From DASSHA01 sp035693145 (lineage in GTDB: Bacteria > Chloroflexota > Limnocylindria > Limnocylindrales > CSP1-4): a DNA stretch of 64,000 nt. The stretch lies in contig DASSHA010000069.1 in the NCBI GenBank assembly GCA_035693145.1, positions 1 through 64,000 of the forward strand, written 5' to 3'. Below, in pieces: positions 40,919 through 49,891 of the stretch (within the stretch, counting starts at the first letter, position 1; the number at the start of each line of letters is the position of its first letter). Made by a program: the position numbers and the translations under genes. The notes beneath the pieces were generated by a model that was given only the letters and a program-made list of their open reading frames with translations, did no database searches and was not told where the DNA came from.

Positions 40919-42514
40919 ATGGGCGTCGCTCGGACCGCCATGCAACGCGGGCCGGTCCGGGCGATGGATCCTGCCGTGAGCATCCGGCGTCTGGCCGGGG
41001 TGCATCTCGCGGCGATCGCGGCCTTCGGGTTCGGGCTCCTGGTCTACGTCCCGACCCTCCTGCCGGGCGTGGCATTCGGCGACTGGGCGGAGATGCAGAC
41101 GGCGCCGCTCCTGCTCGAGATCCCGCACCCGACCGGCTTCCCGCTCTACATCCTGCTCGGCCGGCTCTGGCTGCTCGTCGAGCCGTTCGGCTCCGTCGCC
41201 TGGCGGATGAACCTGTTCGCGGCCGTCGTCGTGGCGGGAGCGGCAGCGGTCGCGACCGTCACCGCGGCGCGGCTCGGTGCCCGGCCCGTGCTCGCGCTCG
41301 CCGGCGGAATGCTTCTTGCGGCCACCGGGACCGTCTGGGACGCCGCGACCGCTGCCGAGGTGAACGGTCTCCACCTCCTCCTCGTCTCGCTGCTCGTCTT
41401 TCTCGCCGTCCGCTGGCGCGACGAGCAGCGACCGCGCGACATCCTCCTGGGCGGCCTGCTGGCCGGGCTCGCGGTGAGCAACCATCTCCTCGCGCTCGCC
41501 GCGGACGCGGTCATCGTCCCGCTCGCGCTCTGGGCCGGCCGTCGCACCCTTCTGCAGCGGCCGTGGCTCGTGCCGGCCGCCGGCGCGCTCTCGCTCGTCG
41601 GCCTCGCGCCGTACCTTTTCATCCCGATCCGCGTCGCCCTGTCGGCACCCATCGAGTATCCCGCCCTCCGGACGTTGAGCGGCATCTGGGACCACATCAC
41701 GGGCGTCGCCTACCGACGCGACATGCACGTCCTCTCGGGCGACAGCGTCGCGAACGTCATTCGCGATCTCCCCGGGCTCGCGGCCTATGCCGTCGCGGAG
41801 GTCGGCGGCGTGGGCGTCATCGCACTCATCCTCTCGGTCCTCGGTCTGGCCACGCTCGTCCGACGCGACCCGTGGTCGGCGGCGCTGACGGTCGCCCTGC
41901 TCGCGATAACGCTCGATCTGTTCGTCGGCTATCGCGGCGACCTGCCGCACTATCTCCTCGCGGGCTGGCTGGTCGTCGCGATCTGGGCTGCTCTCGGGTT
42001 CGAGGCGATCGCCCGAACGTTCGAGACGCGCTGGGCCGGCGCGCGTCCCCGCTCCGTGGCCCGGTCCGCCCTGTTTCCCGTCGTCCCGCTCGCGCTCGTC
42101 GTCCCGCTCCTCGCCGCGCTGGTCAACCTGCCCGCTCATGACCGATCCGCGGACGAAACCGCGCCGCGCTTCGTCGACACGGTCCTCGCGAGCCTCCCGG
42201 CGAACGCGATCGTGTTCACGTACTGGGACGCGGGCGAGGCGCTTCACTACGCCGAATGCGTCGAGCACCGGCGACCCGATGTCGACGTCATCGCACCGGA
42301 CGACTGGGTCTCGTTTCGTCCCTGTACCGGCATGACGGCCGACATCGCCCTTCGCTCCGGCCGGCCGCTGTACGCCCTGGCCTACGCCGGACGAGGGTTG
42401 GGATCGATCGCCGGCCGCTTCACGGCGACGCCGGTCACCGAGCTCGCGGTGCCGTTCGGCGGTCTCGCCCTCGACCACGAGACGGCGCTCCTGAGGCTCA
42501 CGCCGACGAGCTGA
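40919..42514 (+). CDS. DUF2723 membrane glycosyltransferase-like protein
   Basis: A protein of up to 531 residues with about ten membrane helices. The N-terminal PTLLPGVAFGDWAEMQTAPLLLEIPHPTGFPLYILLGRLW is the DUF2723 (TMEM260-like) signature; GDWAE supplies the acidic residue expected for GT-C-fold enzymes using polyprenyl-phosphate sugars. The C-terminal 100 residues are soluble and lie outside the membrane. Start is uncertain: ATG codons at 40919, 40940 and 40964 are all possible and none has a strong ribosome site. A role in protein O-glycosylation is a family-level guess. Confidence 0.85.
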   Translation: MGVARTAMQRGPVRAMDPAVSIRRLAGVHLAAIAAFGFGLLVYVPTLLPGVAFGDWAEMQTAPLLLEIPHPTGFPLYILLGRLWLLVEPFGSVAWRMNLFAAVVVAGAAAVATVTAARLGARPVLALAGGMLLAATGTVWDAATAAEVNGLHLLLVSLLVFLAVRWRDEQRPRDILLGGLLAGLAVSNHLLALAADAVIVPLALWAGRRTLLQRPWLVPAAGALSLVGLAPYLFIPIRVALSAPIEYPALRTLSGIWDHITGVAYRRDMHVLSGDSVANVIRDLPGLAAYAVAEVGGVGVIALILSVLGLATLVRRDPWSAALTVALLAITLDLFVGYRGDLPHYLLAGWLVVAIWAALGFEAIARTFETRWAGARPRSVARSALFPVVPLALVVPLLAALVNLPAHDRSADETAPRFVDTVLASLPANAIVFTYWDAGEALHYAECVEHRRPDVDVIAPDDWVSFRPCTGMTADIALRSGRPLYALAYAGRGLGSIAGRFTATPVTELAVPFGGLALDHETALLRLTPTS

Positions 42515-42556
42515 GATGGACACACCGACCGGCCGAATGCGCGACGGAGGCACCCG

Positions 42557-43372
42557 ATGCTCCCCTCGTTCATGACCGCGAATTTCGTCGCGCGCGAGGC
42601 CGGCTGGCGGATCGACGACTGGGGTGAGGGCGACCGGTCGACCCAGGCGGCCTTCCGCGACCCGGCGACGTACGAGGCACGCTTCGGCGACCTGCTCGAC
42701 GAGGCGGTCGCGCTCGGCTTCCGTGCCGTCGACGTCTGGGACGGACACCTGAACGCGGAGTGGGTGACCGACGAGCAGATCGCGACCGCGCGCCGGCTGC
42801 TGGACGCGCGCGGGCTGCGTGTCGCGAGCCTGGCGGGCTGGTTCGGCTCGACGCCGGAGCGGTTCGAGCGCACATGCGAGATCGCGGCCGCGCTCGGTGC
42901 GCCGATCCTCGGCGGCGGAACGTCGCTCCTGACGACCGCCCGAGCGGCGCTCGTGGCGGGTCTCGAGCGTCACGACCTCCGGCTGGCGATCGAGAACCAC
43001 CCGAAGGAACGAACGCCGGACGACATGCTGGCGGAGATCGGGGATGGCGGGAACGGGCGCATCGGAACGACCGTCGACACCGGCTGGTGGGGGACGCAGG
43101 GCGTCGACGCCGCGGACGCGATCCGCGCCCTCGCGCCGCACGTCATGCACGTCCACCTGAAGGACGTCCGCGCCGTCGGCGAGCCGCACGAGACATGCCG
43201 CTTCGGCGAGGGCGTGGTGCCGATCCGCCGCTGTGTCGAGGCGCTCGGGGAGATCGGCTACGACGGGGCGATCAGCGTCGAGCACGAGCCCTACGACCGC
43301 GACCCGCGGCGTGAGATCGAGCAGAACCTCGGGGACCTGCGCAGCTGGCTTGCCGGTGAGGCATCGTCGTGA
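42557..43372 (+). CDS. Sugar phosphate isomerase/epimerase-type TIM barrel
   Basis: A 271-residue AP-endonuclease-2-like barrel. Metal-binding residues are expected in LAIENHPKE (Glu/His), TTVDTGWWG (Asp), VMHVHLKDV (His) and ISVEHEPYD (Glu), all conserved here. These enzymes interconvert keto-sugars or open inositol derivatives. GGAGG six bases before the ATG sets the start. Its stop overlaps the GTG of an oxidoreductase gene, and the pair resembles myo-inositol-type catabolic modules. Exact substrate unknown. Confidence 0.85.
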   Translation: MLPSFMTANFVAREAGWRIDDWGEGDRSTQAAFRDPATYEARFGDLLDEAVALGFRAVDVWDGHLNAEWVTDEQIATARRLLDARGLRVASLAGWFGSTPERFERTCEIAAALGAPILGGGTSLLTTARAALVAGLERHDLRLAIENHPKERTPDDMLAEIGDGGNGRIGTTVDTGWWGTQGVDAADAIRALAPHVMHVHLKDVRAVGEPHETCRFGEGVVPIRRCVEALGEIGYDGAISVEHEPYDRDPRREIEQNLGDLRSWLAGEASS

Positions 43373-44448
43373 CGACGGAGGGCCGCCTCGGCGTCGCGCT
43401 CGTCGGTGCCGGCGATATTGCGGAGCGCTACGCTGCCGACGTCCCGAAGCAGCCCTCGCTGCGGCTCCTCGGGGTGACGGACCTCGATGAGACCAGGGCG
43501 AACCGGCTCGCGGCGGTGCACCGAGTGCGGGCCTATCCCTCGCTCGACGATCTGCTGGCCGACGAGGAGGTCGCGATCGTGGTCAACCTGACCTCCCATC
43601 GCGCGCACGTCCCGGTCACCAGAGCGGCGCTCGAAGCGAGGCGCCACGTGTTCAGCGAGAAGCCGCTCGCGCTCGATCCCGCCGATGCGCACGAGCTCGT
43701 CGCGACCGCGCGCGATCGGGGCGTCCGACTGGGCGCCGCGCCAAGCGTCCTTCTCGGCGAGATGGCCGCGACCGCGCGGGAGTGGATCTCGTCCGGACGG
43801 CTCGGCTCCGTGAGGCTCGCGTACGCGGACGTGAACTGGGGTCGGATCGAGACGTGGCACGACTCGCCGGAAGGCTTCTACGACGTGGGTCCGCTGTACG
43901 ACGTCGGCGTGTATCCGCTCACCCTGCTGACCGGCCTGCTCGGTCCGGCCCGGCGGGTCACGGCGGCCGGCGGGCGGCTCCTCGAGGAGCGTCGAACGAA
44001 GGCCGGGGGCACGTTCCGAATCGGCGCGCCCGATGCGGTCGTCGCGGCGATCGAGCTCGAGTCAGGCGCGCTCGTTCGCCTGACCGCCGACTTCTACGTC
44101 GCCGATCCCGCGCGCCAGCGCGGCGTGGAGCTCCATGGCGACGAGGGCTCGCTCTGGCTGTCGAACTGGTTCCGGTTCCGCGGCAGCGTCGAGGCGGCCG
44201 TCCCGTGGGGCTCGCCGTACGCCGAGGTCCCGCTGATCCGCGAGCCCGTGGACGACATGCCGTGGGCGGCAGGCGCAGAGGAGCTCGCCCGGGCGGTGAT
44301 CGAGGACCGTCCGATGCGCGCCGCGGGCGGCGAGCATGCGGCGCACGTCGTCGACGTCCTCGGCGCGATCATGACCTCGATCGATGAGGGTCGCGCGATC
44401 GACCTCGAGCCGGGCCGCCGGGTCAGCCCGGAAGCTCACCGAGCTTGA
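43369..44448 (+). CDS. Gfo/Idh/MocA-family NAD(P)-dependent dehydrogenase
   Basis: A 359-residue oxidoreductase. The Rossmann motif VALVGAGDIAERYAADV is at residues 7-23, and the EKPLALD loop near residue 99 gives the conserved Lys of the active site. The C-terminal half is the open beta-sheet substrate domain. It oxidises sugar or cyclitol hydroxyls. Coupled by GTGA overlap to the isomerase gene, so the two act in one sugar pathway. Its last 26 bases overlap the convergent HtrA-like gene. Confidence 0.9.
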   Translation: MTTEGRLGVALVGAGDIAERYAADVPKQPSLRLLGVTDLDETRANRLAAVHRVRAYPSLDDLLADEEVAIVVNLTSHRAHVPVTRAALEARRHVFSEKPLALDPADAHELVATARDRGVRLGAAPSVLLGEMAATAREWISSGRLGSVRLAYADVNWGRIETWHDSPEGFYDVGPLYDVGVYPLTLLTGLLGPARRVTAAGGRLLEERRTKAGGTFRIGAPDAVVAAIELESGALVRLTADFYVADPARQRGVELHGDEGSLWLSNWFRFRGSVEAAVPWGSPYAEVPLIREPVDDMPWAAGAEELARAVIEDRPMRAAGGEHAAHVVDVLGAIMTSIDEGRAIDLEPGRRVSPEAHRA

Positions 44449-45589
44449 CATCGATCGAATCGGTCGAGCCGTCGCGACGGAGGATGTCGACCTTGACCGT
44501 CTGGCCGGGCTCGAGGCCGGCGAGGACGGCGGCGAGCGCCGAGAGGTCGGGTGTCGGCTTGCCGTCGATGCTCGTGATCAGCACGTCCGAGGGAACGTTC
44601 GCCTTCGCGGCCGGACCGCCGGGCTCGACCGAATAGACGAGGACGCCCTGGCCACCCTGGACCTCGGCGCCGCGGATGCCGAGATACGCGCGGTGCGACG
44701 AGACGACCTTGCCGTGCTCGATCAGCTGCGTCGCGATGTCCTTCGTCGTGTTGCTCGGGATCGCGAAGCCGATCCCCACCGCGGCCCCGCCGATCTGGGG
44801 ATCCGTTGCCGTCAGCGTCGGGATCCCGACGACCTCGCCGGCGAGGTTGACCAGCGCGCCGCCGCTGTTGCCCGGGTTGATCGGCGCCGACGTCTGGATG
44901 ACGTTCGGCAGGGCCGCGCCGCCGGGCTCGGAGACGGTTCGCCCGGTCGCGCTGACGATCCCCTCGGTCACGCTGCTCTGGAGACCGAGCGGATTCCCGA
45001 TCGCGAGCACGATGTCGCCGACGACGAGCGCCGACGAGTCGCCGAACGTCGCCGGCGTGAGCGTTCCGCCGCTCGTGTGGATGACCGCGAGGTCGTTCGG
45101 CGGGAACGTGCCGACGAGCGTCGCGTCGAGCCGATCGCCGGCCGCGGTCGTGACCTTGAACTGGGTGTCGCTGCCGACGACATGGGCGTTCGTGACGACG
45201 TCGCCCTTGTCATCGAACACGACGCCGGAGCCGAGGCCGCTGGGCGTCTCGATGACGACGACCGACGGCGCGACGGCGTGGACGACCGAGACGAACGCCT
45301 GCTGGAGGTCGCCCGCGATGCCGCCGCCGACCGACCCCGAGGCCGACGGGACGGCCGACGGGACCGCCGACGCGCCGGGACCGGCTCCGGACGCTGTCGT
45401 CGCCGACGCGCCCGCGGTCTCGTCCGCGGCCGATCCTCCTGCCGCCGCCGTGCCGGCCGCGCTGCTCGACGGTCCGGTTCCCGCAGCGGTGGGTGTCGGG
45501 CTCGAGCTGCTCCCGCACCCCACGAGGATCGCGGCGAGGGCGAGCGACAGCAGGGCGTTCGGGGCGGATGTTCGGTGGAGGCTCGCCAT
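44423..45589 (-). CDS. HtrA/DegP-like serine protease, lipid-anchored
   Basis: A 388-residue S1C protease. The signal peptide ends in a lipobox ILVGC with C25, then a Ser/Ala/Gly-rich linker runs to residue 90. The trypsin-like domain has the triad H136 (NAHVV), D166 (DLAV) and S242 (GNSGG). One PDZ domain occupies about 295-388 (YLGIRGAEVQ... VDILRRDG). The family degrades or refolds damaged extracytoplasmic proteins. It fits the envelope-stress theme of the window. Confidence 0.95.
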   Translation of the reverse strand: MASLHRTSAPNALLSLALAAILVGCGSSSSPTPTAAGTGPSSSAAGTAAAGGSAADETAGASATTASGAGPGASAVPSAVPSASGSVGGGIAGDLQQAFVSVVHAVAPSVVVIETPSGLGSGVVFDDKGDVVTNAHVVGSDTQFKVTTAAGDRLDATLVGTFPPNDLAVIHTSGGTLTPATFGDSSALVVGDIVLAIGNPLGLQSSVTEGIVSATGRTVSEPGGAALPNVIQTSAPINPGNSGGALVNLAGEVVGIPTLTATDPQIGGAAVGIGFAIPSNTTKDIATQLIEHGKVVSSHRAYLGIRGAEVQGGQGVLVYSVEPGGPAAKANVPSDVLITSIDGKPTPDLSALAAVLAGLEPGQTVKVDILRRDGSTDSIDVKLGELPG

Positions 45590-45690
45590 CTGACGACATT
45601 CTCCCCGTCTCGCGCGACGGCAGACCGGACGAGCGTCGTCGGGGGCTATCGGGCGCGTTGCGGAGTTGCGCCGTCGACCGGCCGTTTCGG

Positions 45691-47334
45691 TCAGGGGACC
45701 ACGATCGCCGCGGGTTCATCGGCCGGATCGATCCGCACGACGAGCTCGGTCGGGTCGGCAGGATCACCGGTCGTCCGCGCGAACGCCGAGACGAACTGCT
45801 CGCCGGCGGTCGCGAGACCGGCGTAATCGCCGAGGAACCGCCCACCGGCATCGGGCGCGGTCGCGAAGTCGAACGACTCCGTCAACCGCCGCTCTCGCCA
45901 CGTGGCGCCACCGTCGCTGCTCGTCGCCAGGAACCGGTCGGCGAGGAAGGGCCGGCTCGGCGTCGCGGCGCGGAGGTCGGTGTACTCGACGCCCAGGACC
46001 CCGGCCGGCGTGACCTCGATCGATGGCATGAACACGGCCGTCGCCAGCGGCCGCGGGATGGCCACGGGGAGCGACCAGGCCACGCCGTCGGCCGACGTCG
46101 ACCGTATGACCGCCGGCCGGCCATCCTGCGTGTCGGTCCAGACCGCCTCCACCCGGCCGCTCCGGTTGTCGACCGCGACGTCGGGCAGGCCGCCACCGCC
46201 ACGGATCCCCGGCGGTTGTGCCCCGACGACGTTGCGTCCCTCGAGCCTCGCGATCGTGACCGGCGTGGACCACGTCCGTCCGCCGTCGGTCGAGGCGATG
46301 GCCACTTCACGCGCGGGCGTTCGAGCGGATGACGGAGCGAGCACGAAGACGTCGACGAGCGTCCCGTTCGGCAGCACCCCCAGGACGTTGCCGACGGGCG
46401 TCCCATCCTGCGTCGCGATCGTGCGGGCCGCGGACCAGTGGGCGCCCCCGTCGGTCGTCGTCGACAGGAGGACGCTGCCGCGGCCGCGCGCCTCCTCGTT
46501 CGACGCGTTCTCCGCATCGCCGCCCTGGTCCCACACGAGATAGGCGTGGCCGGGCCGGCCCGGATCCGCGGTCACCGATTCCTTGTCGTTGAACTGGCTC
46601 GGTGAGCGGCTCTCCGCGACGACGGTCGGGAGGGACCAGGTCCGACCGCGATCGACCGAACGGCTGACCGTCACGCGGGTGAGCGCAGGCTGGGTCACCG
46701 ACAGTCCGGTCAGGTAGGCGACACCGTCGGGCGAGATCGCGATCCAGGGATCCGAGACGCGGGTCGTCAGGTCGCCCGTCGAGGCGGCGCAGGCCGAGAA
46801 GGCCGGCTCGCTTCGCGTCCAGCTGCCGATGCTGGCGCCTGAGGTCGCGACGACGATGCCGCGCGCGCCGCCGTTGGACCAGCGATCCTGCTGCCACGCG
46901 ACGGCGACGTGGGCCGGATCCGTCGGGTCGACGGCGACGAACGGCTCGACCTCGCTGTTCGTCGTCACCGTGCCCGGTCCGCCGACCGCACACGACCCGA
47001 ACGGGCTCGATCGCTCGCTCACGACGACCTCCCGTCCGAGCGCGGTCGTCGGCAGCGAGCTGGCCGGCGAACTGTCGGCGGATGGCGAGGCCGAAGGCGA
47101 GGCCGTGCCGGAAGCGGACGCCGCAGCCGACGCCGGCGCCGGAGGCGTCCCCGTCGCCGCCGCCGACGGGACCGGCGATGCGCGATTCGGCGGCTGACCG
47201 CCGGCCGACAGGACGACCCCGACCGCGGCGACGATCACGCCCGCGACGACGACGGCGGCGAGCGCGCGGCCGACGACCGGTCCGTCGGGGCGGTTCGCGC
47301 GGTCGTCGCCTCCGGTGGGTCCGGTCGCCATCAC
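45691..47334 (-). CDS. Membrane-anchored sialidase-like (BNR-repeat) protein
   Basis: A 547-residue protein with a single membrane helix near residues 24-44, a low-complexity Ala/Pro/Ser linker to about 90, and a six-bladed beta-propeller. Asp boxes appear as SVDRGRTW, TTDGGAHW, STDGGRTW and SSDGGATW. The Arg triad and Tyr/Glu of true sialidases are not evident, so an enzymatic role is uncertain; it may bind glycans. The start is the GTG-ATG pair at 47334/47331. It lies upstream of HtrA on the same strand, 101 nt away. Confidence 0.8.
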   Translation of the reverse strand: MMATGPTGGDDRANRPDGPVVGRALAAVVVAGVIVAAVGVVLSAGGQPPNRASPVPSAAATGTPPAPASAAASASGTASPSASPSADSSPASSLPTTALGREVVVSERSSPFGSCAVGGPGTVTTNSEVEPFVAVDPTDPAHVAVAWQQDRWSNGGARGIVVATSGASIGSWTRSEPAFSACAASTGDLTTRVSDPWIAISPDGVAYLTGLSVTQPALTRVTVSRSVDRGRTWSLPTVVAESRSPSQFNDKESVTADPGRPGHAYLVWDQGGDAENASNEEARGRGSVLLSTTTDGGAHWSAARTIATQDGTPVGNVLGVLPNGTLVDVFVLAPSSARTPAREVAIASTDGGRTWSTPVTIARLEGRNVVGAQPPGIRGGGGLPDVAVDNRSGRVEAVWTDTQDGRPAVIRSTSADGVAWSLPVAIPRPLATAVFMPSIEVTPAGVLGVEYTDLRAATPSRPFLADRFLATSSDGGATWRERRLTESFDFATAPDAGGRFLGDYAGLATAGEQFVSAFARTTGDPADPTELVVRIDPADEPAAIVVP

Positions 47335-47356
47335 CCCCGGATTGTGCGGCGTGGCG

Positions 47357-48220
47357 TCAGTTCGGGCGCTGCCCCTGCCCCTGGCCGCCGCCCTCGCGGA
47401 GGAACCGCTCGATCTCCGAGATCAGCTCGTCGCCGGACGGGAGACGCGCCTCGTCGGCCATCGTCTCGAGCCGCTCGACGTACTGGCGCGTCGTCTCGTC
47501 GAGCGCGGCCGCCGTGTCGAGCCGCGTCCGCATCTGGCGTGCCTGGCTCGGCAGGTCGCCCAGCGGCAGCTCGAGGCCCAGGTGGCGGCCGAGCACGGTG
47601 AGCAGCTCGACCGAGGCCGCCGGGTACGCCCCGTTGATGTAGTGGGGGACCTGCGCGAAGTAGCCGACGGCCGGGATGCCGGCGTCCGTGACCGCGTGAT
47701 CGATGACGGAGACGCACGCGGCGGGAACGCGCAGCGTGCCGGTCGGGCCGGCCTGGACGCCGCCGCGCAGGAGCGCGGGATCGGGCGCCGTGCCGAGCAC
47801 GGGAACGGATCGCGTGTGCGGCACGGCGGCCGGGATCGCACCGAGCGTGATCCATTCCGCCGCACGCAGCGACGTCGCGAGCTCGACCATCGCCGCCGTC
47901 AGTTCGTGCCAGCGGTAGTCCGGCTCCGCTCCGCTCACGATGACGAGGTCACGATCGCCGACGCGGACGTGGCGCATTGCGAGCTCCGCCCAGGTGAGCT
48001 CCGCCGCCCGGCCGTCGACGATTTCCAGTGTCGGCCGGCGAGCGCGAAAGTCGAACAGCGTGTCGGCATCGAACTCCGCGATCAGGCGCCCGTCCTCGGC
48101 GAGCTTCCCGGCGGCCGCCGTGGCGGCGGTCCCGGCGTCGACCCATCCGTCGAGCGCGATGACGACGCTCGGCGTCACGATCCCCTCGAGACCCGAATCG
48201 GTCAGGCGATAGAGCGACAC
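47357..48220 (-). CDS. PAC2-family protein
   Basis: A 287-residue member of the PAC2 superfamily (proteasome-assembly-chaperone-2-like), common in actinobacteria and archaea. SVVIALDGWVDAG, VIVSGAEPDYRWHELT and GYFAQVPHYINGAYPAASVELL are the conserved blocks. It begins with GTG at 48220, six bases after TATCCT; a frame-open extension would cross that promoter. In proteasome-bearing bacteria PAC2 proteins are linked to ATP-grasp or proteasome functions, but no proteasome gene is seen here. Confidence 0.85.
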   Translation of the reverse strand: MSLYRLTDSGLEGIVTPSVVIALDGWVDAGTAATAAAGKLAEDGRLIAEFDADTLFDFRARRPTLEIVDGRAAELTWAELAMRHVRVGDRDLVIVSGAEPDYRWHELTAAMVELATSLRAAEWITLGAIPAAVPHTRSVPVLGTAPDPALLRGGVQAGPTGTLRVPAACVSVIDHAVTDAGIPAVGYFAQVPHYINGAYPAASVELLTVLGRHLGLELPLGDLPSQARQMRTRLDTAAALDETTRQYVERLETMADEARLPSGDELISEIERFLREGGGQGQGQRPN

Positions 48221-48226
48221 CAACGA

Positions 48227-48232
48227 AGGATA
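48227..48232 (-). promoter_or_regulatory. -10 box TATCCT of a leaderless gene (PAC2)
   Basis: On the minus strand TATCCT is followed by six bases and the GTG at 48220. Confidence 0.55.
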
Positions 48233-48288
48233 GACGCCGGGTCGCGCCCGACACGCGCGACAGCAGTGAATCGTTCCGGGCGCTCGGG

Positions 48289-49182
48289 TCAGGCGAGCTC
48301 GACACCCGCCGCCCGGCAATCCTCCGCGAACGACCCGAGCGCCTCGTCCGTGGTCGCGGTCTCCTTGATGAATGACATGACCCGGCTCACCCCGAGGGCG
48401 GCGTAGCCCCGGAGGAGGTCGACGCGTGACTCGCGCGAACCGCCGAACAGGCCGCTCCAGACGTTCACGCTCACGGCGAGCGACGCCGGATCTCGGTCGA
48501 TCTCCTCGCAGCGCGACCGCACGATCGGGAGCGCGTCACGGACCTCGTCCGGCGACTTGCCATCGAGGTTGAGCTCGTCGGCATGGCGCGCGGCCAGTCG
48601 CCAGGTGACGTTCGGGCCGTTGCCGCCGACCATGATCGGAACGCGCGGCTGCTGGATCGGCTTCGGGACGTTGATCGCATTCGCGACCGAGGAGTGCCGG
48701 CCGTCATAGGTCGCGTGCTCGTGGCGGTCGCCGGCGAGCATCCGGGTGATCACCTCGAGGTCGTCGCCGAGGCGCGCCAGGCGCTCCTTCGTCTCCGGGA
48801 ATCCGTAGCCGTAGGCGAGCCACTCGTCCTTCTTCCAGCCGGCGCCGATCCCGAGCTCCATTCGGCCGCCGGAGATCGAGTCCATCGTCGAGATCATCTT
48901 GGCGGTCAGCGCCGGGTTGCGGAACGCCGTGCAGATCACGATGTGGCCCAGCCGCACACGCGTGGTGAGCGCCGCGAGCGCGGACAGCGAAGTGAACGAC
49001 TCGAACGTGATCTCGTCGGTCGGTCGGGGGACGGTGTGGAAATGGTCGAACAGCCAGATCGATTCGAAGCCGAGGTCCTCCGCCTGACCCGCCACGGCCG
49101 TCGTCCGCGACCACGCGACGAGCGGTTCCCACCCGTCGTATTCGCCCTGCCAACCCTGCGGAACGATGATTCCAGCCTTCAT
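48289..49182 (-). CDS. LLM-class F420-dependent oxidoreductase
   Basis: A 297-residue luciferase-like monooxygenase-fold protein. ESIWLFDHFHT, RVRLGHIVICTAFRNPALTAKMISTMDSISGGRMELGIGAGW and the later PIMVGGNGP place it among F420-type enzymes instead of FMN luciferases. It probably transfers hydride between F420H2 and an unknown substrate. The ATG follows TACGCT by six bases. The PAC2 gene lies downstream on the same strand but has its own promoter. Confidence 0.9.
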   Translation of the reverse strand: MKAGIIVPQGWQGEYDGWEPLVAWSRTTAVAGQAEDLGFESIWLFDHFHTVPRPTDEITFESFTSLSALAALTTRVRLGHIVICTAFRNPALTAKMISTMDSISGGRMELGIGAGWKKDEWLAYGYGFPETKERLARLGDDLEVITRMLAGDRHEHATYDGRHSSVANAINVPKPIQQPRVPIMVGGNGPNVTWRLAARHADELNLDGKSPDEVRDALPIVRSRCEEIDRDPASLAVSVNVWSGLFGGSRESRVDLLRGYAALGVSRVMSFIKETATTDEALGSFAEDCRAAGVELA

Positions 49183-49188
49183 CGTCGC

Positions 49189-49194
49189 AGCGTA
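49189..49194 (-). promoter_or_regulatory. -10 box TACGCT of a leaderless gene (LLM enzyme)
   Basis: On the minus strand TACGCT is followed by six bases and the ATG at 49182. Confidence 0.5.
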
Positions 49195-49210
49195 GCCGGG
49201 TCGCGGCCGA

Positions 49211-49633
49211 TCAGCCGGCGAGCGCCGCCGAGAGCTCGTTCAGCGAACGGCTCGACTGCTCGTCCCAGCGTCCGCGCGACCACAGCTCGGCGTGATCGCC
49301 CGCCCCGACGAGGACGACGTCACCCTCGAGACCGGCGGATCGGCGCTGCGGCTCCGGTAGCGAGATGTCGTCGGGAACGATCCCGATCTCCACGGCCGAC
49401 GCGAACAGCAGGCGGGCGAACCAGCGGGCGCCGGCATCCGCGACCGGCAGCCGGACGAGCCGCGCCGCGAAGGCCTCCCACTCGGCGCGCGGCCACAGGG
49501 CGAGGCAGCCGTCGAGCCACGAGGTCACCACGAGGCCGCCGACGAAGGCGGCCGCGAAGCCGTCGGGGAGACGGAGCGTCCCATCTCTGAGCGTGACGTC
49601 GGCGCTGCCGAGCAGTGCCGCGAGGGGAGGCAT
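49211..49633 (-). CDS. Divergent MraZ-like protein outside the division/cell-wall cluster
   Basis: A 140-residue protein with both MraZ half-repeats: TSWLDGCLALWPRAEWEAFAARLVRLP in the first, and RRSAGLEGDVVLVGAGDHAELWSRGRWDE in the second. The DGRxxLP-type DNA-contacting loops are degenerate (DGTLRLPDGF and PDDISLPEPQ). MraZ normally heads the dcw operon and binds repeats before its own gene; here its neighbours are an LLM enzyme and a glycosidase. It may be a moonlighting paralogue. A 12-bp palindrome lies 79 bp upstream. Confidence 0.75.
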   Translation of the reverse strand: MPPLAALLGSADVTLRDGTLRLPDGFAAAFVGGLVVTSWLDGCLALWPRAEWEAFAARLVRLPVADAGARWFARLLFASAVEIGIVPDDISLPEPQRRSAGLEGDVVLVGAGDHAELWSRGRWDEQSSRSLNELSAALAG

Positions 49634-49891
49634 CTGCCTGTGCGGGCCTCTCTCGAAGTCACCTGTCCGACGCCTCTGGCCGGTTCTGCGAATCGTACCA
49701 CTGTCAGCTGCGGGTAGCTACCCAATTGCGTCGTGAGAGACGCATCCATCGAGCGTGGATCGGGGACCGCTGGGGCGTCCGTCATCGAACGGCCGTTCGC
49801 TCCGCGTCGGCTGGGACTTCCGAGCGATGTCAGGCCGACGCGAACGTTGGTGCAATCGCCCCGTCCTCACAGCCCCGCTACGGACGACCTC
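49634..49891. other. 258-nt divergent spacer with a 12-bp palindrome
   Basis: The perfect palindrome GGGTAGCTACCC at 49712-49723 lies between the MraZ-like and GH26-like genes. ACCCAATTG follows. It is the best operator candidate in the spacer. TACGGA near 49879 could be a -10 for the glycosidase. Confidence 0.45.

Noticed and set aside
49211..49633. Start of a division/cell-wall gene cluster
   Set aside because: No mraW, ftsL, ftsI or mur genes follow the MraZ-like gene on either side.
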